From contig JAUWLJ010000033.1 of the NCBI GenBank assembly GCA_030613705.1, positions 1 to 11,528 of the forward strand: DNA of 11,528 bases, read 5' to 3'. Below are positions 7,301 through 11,528 of the stretch, piece by piece. The DNA comes from Chloroflexota bacterium. Its GTDB lineage: Bacteria; Chloroflexota; Anaerolineae; Anaerolineales; UBA4823. A program made the position numbers and the translations under genes. The notes under the pieces were generated by a model. The model did not search any database. It was not told the DNA's origin and saw nothing but the letters and a program-made list of their open reading frames with translations. Numbering within the stretch: the first letter of the stretch is position 1; the number at the start of each line of letters is the position of its first letter.

Positions 7301-7357
7301 TCAGAAAGACTCCCCTATAAAGATTTTGGTACGCGAGCCGTTTAGAAATGCTCCGGG

Positions 7358-7366
7358 ATTATACCA
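7358..7366 (-). promoter_or_regulatory. Extended -10 promoter of sucCD
   Basis: Minus strand TGG-TATAAT: a perfect -10 (7363-7358) with TGn extension (7366-7364). The -35 region would fall within the last codons of the upstream membrane protein gene and is poor. Predicted start at about 7351, leader about 50 bases. No terminator separates the upstream gene, so read-through is also possible. Confidence 0.6.
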
Positions 7367-7374
7367 CCCACAAT

Positions 7375-10300
7375 TTACGGCAAGCTGAAGTGCATTACGC
7401 GGCTGTTTCCAGCATCTGTTACCCATATATCTCCCTGGGCATCCACCGCGATCGCACCGACCAGGCTAAAACCATCATTCCCTTCGCTGTAGTCCCCCCA
7501 GTACCGAACGATCTCGCCATCGCCTGTGAATTCGAGTACCCGGACACCTTCGGGATCCGCTGCAAAGAGATGGACTTGGTCATCAGCAGCCAGAAAGGGT
7601 TTATTATCCAGGGATTGACCATACCAGCCGAAAACATCCCAAGAATTCAACGGTTGGAAGCTGCCAAGATCATCCGGACTAAATGATTGAATGCGTTGAT
7701 TCCAGGTGTCCGCGACATAAAGGATGCCATCAGTGTCCAGTGCCAGACCAACTGGTTCGTTAAATTGGCCTGAGGCAAATCCTTCTTCACCAAATTCAGC
7801 TATGAACTCTCCATCCGGTCCGAAGATCGCAATCCGCTTGTTCCCAGTGTCGCTGACAATGACTCGACCTTCTTGATCGACAACCACATCTCGTGGTCCC
7901 CAGAAAGCATCAGAACTCTCGGCTTGTCCGAAATAACCCCACGTGGTGAGAAATTCGCCTTCCGGGGAGAATTTCTGGATCCGGTGGTTCCAGGTATCAG
8001 CAACATATACCGATCCATCTGGTGCGACTGCTATTCCCCAAGGCTCGTAAAATGTACCACCGGGAGCTGCCCCTTGAGCAAGGTCAGCAAAGCTGCCCCA
8101 AACATGGAGAGGGGTTCCATCTTGATCAAGATGCTGGATGCGGTGATTTTCGGTGTCAGCAATATACAGGGTTCCATCCGCTGCGATGGCAATCCCGCGC
8201 GGTCGCTGGAATTGACCGGGTTCCGATCCCGCAGTCCCAAAGACCAGATCAGCATTGAGAGTCTCTTCTTTGCCTTCGTATGGATCGGCAACGATCTCCT
8301 CTGTACTGGGACCCACACCATAATTCCAGATCTGGGAGGTAATGTCCTTGCGTATGTACAACTTCATCATTTCTGCGGGCTGCCAATTGGGGAGGCTCAT
8401 GTCTCGATCGACAACCTGACCGTATTCGGTGAAATCGCGGTTCAACCAGATTTGGAATAAGGCCGAACGCATTGCTGGATTGGTTATTGCATTTCTGATC
8501 CGCTCCCATGTCAGGTTGTAATAATCCTGATTGGGCCACCACATGCGGGTATATTCAAAGCTATCGAAAGCCTGACCGACGATAGGTTCTATCTTGCCAT
8601 AGTTTTCGCTGCCGACAATGATCACAGGTGAATCACGCAAGTCTCGGGTGGGATTTTCCGCGAAAAATTTTGTATTCGGATAATTTCGCAAGTACCACCA
8701 AAATGGGTAAGTCGATTTATTGTCGTAGGCAACTTCCAGCTCTTGACCGTTGGTAGTGCGGCGGGAGATTTCATCTATCTGAGACATAATTTGCTTCGGA
8801 CCCTGTCCCGCATGCGCATAGACAAGGTATTCATTGGCAAAATCATAGTTGATAAAAGAAGCTGTATAGGCAGTCCGGACAGTCAGCAGGGCCATCAATC
8901 CCAGGAAAGTTAAACCAGCTAGGCGTGTGATCTGCCCCGGTGACCATGATTTCATTAGATATCCAATTGCCACTCCACTCGCACCTGTCATAATGAAGGC
9001 TAGCAAGAAGGTGCTGGTAGCCTGGAGTTGGGCTAATTCCTTTCCCTGGAAGGGGGGATTGGGACCAAATAGAGAGCCTAACAAACCAGCCAAACTGGTG
9101 ATGAAGACCACTAAAAGGATGACGACTAAGATTCCCCGCTTGGCGCGCAGCTCTGACCAATCAGTAGTTTCAATTAAATAACCAATTGCCCAGCCAGATA
9201 ATAAAATCATCGGAAACGCGATATGAACCGTTAACCACGGCCTCTTCTCCCCAGCGTAAGTGTAGGCAAACAGGCTGGTGATGCCCCAAAAGCCTAGAAG
9301 GGTGATTGCCAGGCGTTGTGGATTGGGTTTCGTCACCTCATCATCATCTGAAGCAGTCTTCTCATCCGGAAATACATTTTTCCCAAAAGTAGCCAATCCC
9401 AAGGCAAGCAGACTGCCTAAAGCGGGTAGATATTCATAAATCGGGATTTGGAGAAAGGCGTAATAATACCAGGGCTGATTGCCGCGTTCGACAGCTTGCT
9501 GCGCTATCCAGTATCCGAGGGACCCTACCATACCAGTGAAAAAACCGGTGCCATTGGTGAATAAGGTCGTATAAAAAACTGTGTAAATCGCATAGAATAA
9601 GGCGGCATTTAACAACCAGACACGCGCGTTCCACCAAATCCCCACCAGGATAGCCAGAATCCCTAAAGGGATCAAAAAGAGTGCCGTACGCCACATGCCA
9701 ATACTTGAATAATCTAGTGGATCCCATCCGAGCAGTTTGATCGGAAATGGGGCCAGCATCGGCAGGACCAGAGTGACGAGTAAAATCAGCAATCCGAAGG
9801 AGTTCTCTGTCCGTAATTTTGCTAATCCGTAACCACGGATGATGAAAAAAATCGCCACCAGCAGGCTGATGATCCCAACCAGGGCGACCAGGAGAACCGG
9901 TAGAGGGATTGCAAGACCTGTCGTGGGGGGAGTTTCACCTGGTATCGCCGGCGCAGCAGTCTCAACCGGTGTGGCGGGTACCCCTTCCCTGCCTAATAAC
10001 AACCAGCCTCCTGCAAAGGCAAAAGCTAGCATTGCCAGCAATACAGCTGCCAGGAAGCGATTCCGCTGTTCAGGCCGAGACCAGGTGGCTTGATAAATCT
10101 TGGCGAGCAAGTATATCGCCAAAAATATTATTAATTGAGCCGTGTAAATATAGGCTGTCTCTTTGGTGGTGAAATGGAGAGCCGTGGCAGCGGTTAACCA
10201 AAATAGATAACGTGCAGCCCCTGTTTCTAAATACCTGAGAACCGCCCATATTGAGACCAGGCCAAACAAAATCACCAGGGATTCATTTCGTGCATAGCGC

Positions 10301-10737
10301 CCATAGTAAAGCATATAAGGCGATATCACCATAAGAACTGCTGCGACGAGCCAGCCAACCTTTCCTAAATATCTGCGGTAATTCCACAGGAACAAGACTG
10401 TCAAGATGCTGGCAATCGCATGCGGCAGACGAGCGCTGAAGTCGCTATCTCCGAATATGAAATAGGAGAAGGCGATGAGAATGAATTGCAAAGGACCATG
10501 GGTGACAGGATCGTGCGAATAACCGCGACCTTGATCGAGCAGCCATGAGAAGTAAACATGCGAAGTCTCATCGTGACTCACTACACGAGTACCGAGCATG
10601 TAGGATCTAGAGATAACCGCGATCAATACGATCCCGATGAAGATCGCTACGGTCCATTTAACAGTGACACTCCCCAGAAGGGGGCGATCTAACCAGCTTT
10701 CTTGTTCTTCAAGATGAGTTTCTTCAGTGAATTCCAT
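7375..10737 (-). CDS. Agl23-like GT-C membrane glycosyltransferase fused to NHL beta-propeller
   Basis: 1120 residues. Residues 1-26 are acidic and cytoplasmic; many membrane segments follow between about 27 and 625 (for example 27-47, 127-147, 281-300, 352-369, 535-555, 605-625). After the first segment comes SHDETSH (54-60), whose Asp56-Glu57 matches the acidic catalytic motif in the first outer loop of GT-C/GT39-type transferases that use lipid-linked sugars, then DPVTHGP (76-82). The layout resembles the TIGR03663 family, which includes archaeal Agl23. A soluble outer domain spans about 626-820. The last 290 residues hold about six NHL repeats, ADTWNHRIQKF and ADTWNQRIQSF among them, enough for one six-bladed propeller, presumably extracytoplasmic. 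A Pro/Thr-rich insert (252-274) lies between membrane segments. Acceptor and sugar are unknown. No other glycosylation gene is near. The start ATG at 10737 has a weak GGGA site; a weak TGT-TACACT element just upstream would leave a very short leader. Confidence 0.85.
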   Translation of the reverse strand: MEFTEETHLEEQESWLDRPLLGSVTVKWTVAIFIGIVLIAVISRSYMLGTRVVSHDETSHVYFSWLLDQGRGYSHDPVTHGPLQFILIAFSYFIFGDSDFSARLPHAIASILTVLFLWNYRRYLGKVGWLVAAVLMVISPYMLYYGRYARNESLVILFGLVSIWAVLRYLETGAARYLFWLTAATALHFTTKETAYIYTAQLIIFLAIYLLAKIYQATWSRPEQRNRFLAAVLLAMLAFAFAGGWLLLGREGVPATPVETAAPAIPGETPPTTGLAIPLPVLLVALVGIISLLVAIFFIIRGYGLAKLRTENSFGLLILLVTLVLPMLAPFPIKLLGWDPLDYSSIGMWRTALFLIPLGILAILVGIWWNARVWLLNAALFYAIYTVFYTTLFTNGTGFFTGMVGSLGYWIAQQAVERGNQPWYYYAFLQIPIYEYLPALGSLLALGLATFGKNVFPDEKTASDDDEVTKPNPQRLAITLLGFWGITSLFAYTYAGEKRPWLTVHIAFPMILLSGWAIGYLIETTDWSELRAKRGILVVILLVVFITSLAGLLGSLFGPNPPFQGKELAQLQATSTFLLAFIMTGASGVAIGYLMKSWSPGQITRLAGLTFLGLMALLTVRTAYTASFINYDFANEYLVYAHAGQGPKQIMSQIDEISRRTTNGQELEVAYDNKSTYPFWWYLRNYPNTKFFAENPTRDLRDSPVIIVGSENYGKIEPIVGQAFDSFEYTRMWWPNQDYYNLTWERIRNAITNPAMRSALFQIWLNRDFTEYGQVVDRDMSLPNWQPAEMMKLYIRKDITSQIWNYGVGPSTEEIVADPYEGKEETLNADLVFGTAGSEPGQFQRPRGIAIAADGTLYIADTENHRIQHLDQDGTPLHVWGSFADLAQGAAPGGTFYEPWGIAVAPDGSVYVADTWNHRIQKFSPEGEFLTTWGYFGQAESSDAFWGPRDVVVDQEGRVIVSDTGNKRIAIFGPDGEFIAEFGEEGFASGQFNEPVGLALDTDGILYVADTWNQRIQSFSPDDLGSFQPLNSWDVFGWYGQSLDNKPFLAADDQVHLFAADPEGVRVLEFTGDGEIVRYWGDYSEGNDGFSLVGAIAVDAQGDIWVTDAGNSRVMHFSLP
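7378..8247 (-). repeat. NHL repeat array (about six blades) within the GT-C protein
   Basis: Residues 831-1120. Repeat cores start at about 844 (RPRGIAIAADGTLYIADTEN), 898, 946, 994, 1048 and 1093. Four of the six contain the typical D-T/A-x-N-x-R-I/V-x-x-F/L core; the fifth (LAADDQVHLFAADPEGVRV) is divergent. Repeats 2 and 4 are most alike (ADTWNxRIQxFSP), which suggests recent blade duplication within the domain. NHL propellers are usually binding platforms. Confidence 0.85.
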
Positions 10738-10824
10738 ATGGTTCCCAGTGTAACATCTTAAGGTTAGGATTAATTAAGATTCAGCCAGTATGATAACTCG
10801 TATTAGCGGCTTAACGAGGAACAA
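10738..10824. other. Intergenic gap between GT-NHL gene and rluB remnant
   Basis: An AT-rich stretch of 87 bases. It holds an imperfect inverted repeat, AGGAACA (10817-10823) and TGTTCCT (10828-10834), whose right arm overlaps the remnant's stop; there is no T tract in either direction, so it is a poor terminator. No clear strong promoter for the downstream gene is visible. Confidence 0.5.
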
Positions 10825-11150
10825 TTATGTTCCTTGGAGGGCTTTAGTCTTATTTGGATCCAATTTTCGCCATCGGCGGGGTTGCAGAAAGCCAAGCTGC
10901 AGACTGCTGATGCGGATACGGATGCTCTTGACGACTGGAAGACCGGGGTGCGAGCCGATTTCCCGTATCTGGCGCTTACCTCCCTCTCGCATGATGACTC
11001 TCAACCAGGCCCCCTTGCCATTGAATTTTTCCAAACGAACTTTTGCCGGTGCAGTGTGGATTCCATCCTCCAGAACCACCCCACGCCGCCAGGCCTCAAG
11101 TTGTTCTTCATCAGGATGACCCGGTATTCCTGCGCGTAATAATATCCACC
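10825..11150 (-). pseudogene. Decayed 3' fragment of an RluB-type 23S rRNA pseudouridine synthase gene
   Basis: The open part encodes the C-terminal third of an RluB/RsuA-family pseudouridine synthase: HPDEEQLEAWRRG, then GKGAWLRVIM, GKRQIREIG and GLPVVKSIRIRI, ending ...KALQGT. It aligns along its length with the neighbour at 11204-11528, at roughly two thirds identity by eye. Upstream, GAATACCGGGT (11129-11119) encodes the family's EYRV but in another frame: compared with the neighbour, 13 bases are missing between EYRV and HPDEEQ, a frameshift. A stop lies in frame some 25 codons upstream of the join and no sensible start is left, though a GTG at 11079 could start an 84-residue product. 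The S4 domain and the catalytic Asp motif (GRLD) are absent, so it cannot be an active enzyme. It is best explained as a leftover of a tandem duplication. Confidence 0.7.
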
Positions 11151-11203
11151 AAGGATTGATGATATCGGCACGACTGACGTTAAACGCTTCTCAAATGAAT
11201 TGA

Positions 11204-11528
11204 TCACTTTTTCTTTTTAAGATTTTCAATCTCTTTGTCAGTTAATTTTCGCGATTGACCTGGTTTGAGCGTTCCTAGCTGCAAAGTGGCAATCCGTACA
11301 CGAATGATCTTTACCACTGGTAATCCGATGCGAGATCCAATCTCGCGTATCTGACGTTTTCTTCCTTCACCCATAATGACTCTCAACCAGGCTCCCTTGC
11401 CTTTAAAGCCTGCCAGTCGAACAGTTGCTGGTGCAGTGCGGTAGCCATCTTTCAGAACAACTCCACGTCGCCAGGTTGTCAATTGCTCTTCTTCTGGATG
11501 AACTGCAACTAATACTTTATATTCTTTC
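11204..11528 (-). CDS. RluB-family pseudouridine synthase, C-terminal part (5' end outside window)
   Basis: The last 107 codons or so are visible. EYKVLVAVHPEEEQ, WRRGVVLKDGYRTAP, GKGAWLRVIMGEGRKRQIREIG and GLPVVKIIRVRIATLQLG fit the C-terminal half of the RsuA/RluB/E/F family, which isomerises specific uridines in rRNA (RluB: 23S rRNA, near position 2605 in E. coli). The GRKRQIREI segment (GEGRKRQIR) is the family's conserved basic motif. It ends with a Lys-rich tail (KKKK). The S4 domain and catalytic Asp would lie beyond the window edge, so activity and exact subfamily cannot be confirmed. The stop (11204-11206) lies about 50 bases upstream of the recognisable part of its decayed paralogue. 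Confidence 0.85.
   Translation of the reverse strand, partial: KEYKVLVAVHPEEEQLTTWRRGVVLKDGYRTAPATVRLAGFKGKGAWLRVIMGEGRKRQIREIGSRIGLPVVKIIRVRIATLQLGTLKPGQSRKLTDKEIENLKKKK

Noticed and set aside
7301..7374. Terminator between the GT-NHL gene and sucC
   Set aside because: No stable stem with a T tract was found; only a weak GGG/CCC pairing around the -10 of sucC.
7873..8460. A 195-codon plus-strand reading frame opposite the NHL region
   Set aside because: It lies wholly antisense to the well-supported NHL/outer-domain coding region, has no recognisable motifs or ribosome-binding site, and frames of this size are expected opposite repetitive GC-rich codons.
10825..11079. Calling the 84-residue rluB-like frame an intact gene
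   Set aside because: It lacks the S4 and catalytic domains, and the sequence just upstream shows homologous codons in a shifted frame, which points to a remnant.
11001..11207. Minus-strand 68-codon frame between the two rluB copies
   Set aside because: It starts at the end of the intact copy and runs mostly out of frame through the remnant; only a few residues (EYRV) match the family, as expected from the frameshift.
1..11528. CRISPR array, insertion sequence, integron or defence system
   Set aside because: No regularly spaced repeats, transposase motifs or terminal repeats were seen; every long frame is housekeeping, envelope or unknown single genes.

Overview
The window is a stretch of ordinary bacterial chromosome, most likely from a member of the Chloroflexota, class Anaerolineae or a close relative. 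This is an inference from gene style: a zinc-ribbon/one-TM/LysM protein with a Thr-Pro linker, a very large Agl23-like GT-C membrane protein carrying an NHL propeller, a type 2 (FMN) isopentenyl isomerase, and short Thr/Pro-rich lipoproteins. There is no 16S or marker gene to prove it. Coding is dense, on both strands, and no stretch longer than about 170 bases lacks a gene. I see no tRNA, rRNA, CRISPR array, insertion sequence or phage gene.

Layout, left to right. (1) 1-671, minus: 5' part of a membrane-anchored LysM protein, running off the window. It is divergent from (2) hemW, plus, 840-2042, whose extended -10 box lies so close to the ATG that the mRNA looks leaderless. (3) A minus-strand isoprenoid pair, fni then a polyprenyl diphosphate synthase (4118-2049), converging on hemW with a 6-base gap. 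(4) acpP, plus, 4272-4511, divergent from fni across a 153-base intergenic region with two good back-to-back promoters, and closed by a strong hairpin. (5) A small lipoprotein, plus, 4675-5175, with its own promoter and two tandem hairpins after it. (6) sucC-sucD, minus, 7300-5295, overlapping by ATGA. (7) A 1120-residue membrane glycosyltransferase-like protein with a C-terminal NHL beta-propeller, minus, 10737-7375. The sucCD promoter is embedded at its 3' end. (8) A degraded 3' fragment of an RluB-type pseudouridine synthase gene (about 10825-11150), lying just downstream of the 3' end of an intact-looking paralogue that runs off the window (11204-11528).

How the genes relate: fni and the prenyl synthase make up a short isoprenoid module (IPP/DMAPP balance, then chain elongation), with acpP for fatty-acid synthesis divergently beside it, so the 4119-4271 region faces both lipid pathways. 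SucCD is central carbon metabolism with substrate-level phosphorylation. HemW belongs to heme trafficking. The LysM protein, the lipoprotein and the GT-NHL protein act at or outside the membrane. Several promoters share an extended -10 of the form TGG-TATAAT. I found no convincing new multi-gene system. The most unusual items are the GT-C/NHL fusion, the tandem rluB remnant, and the 5'-end hairpin before the LysM gene.
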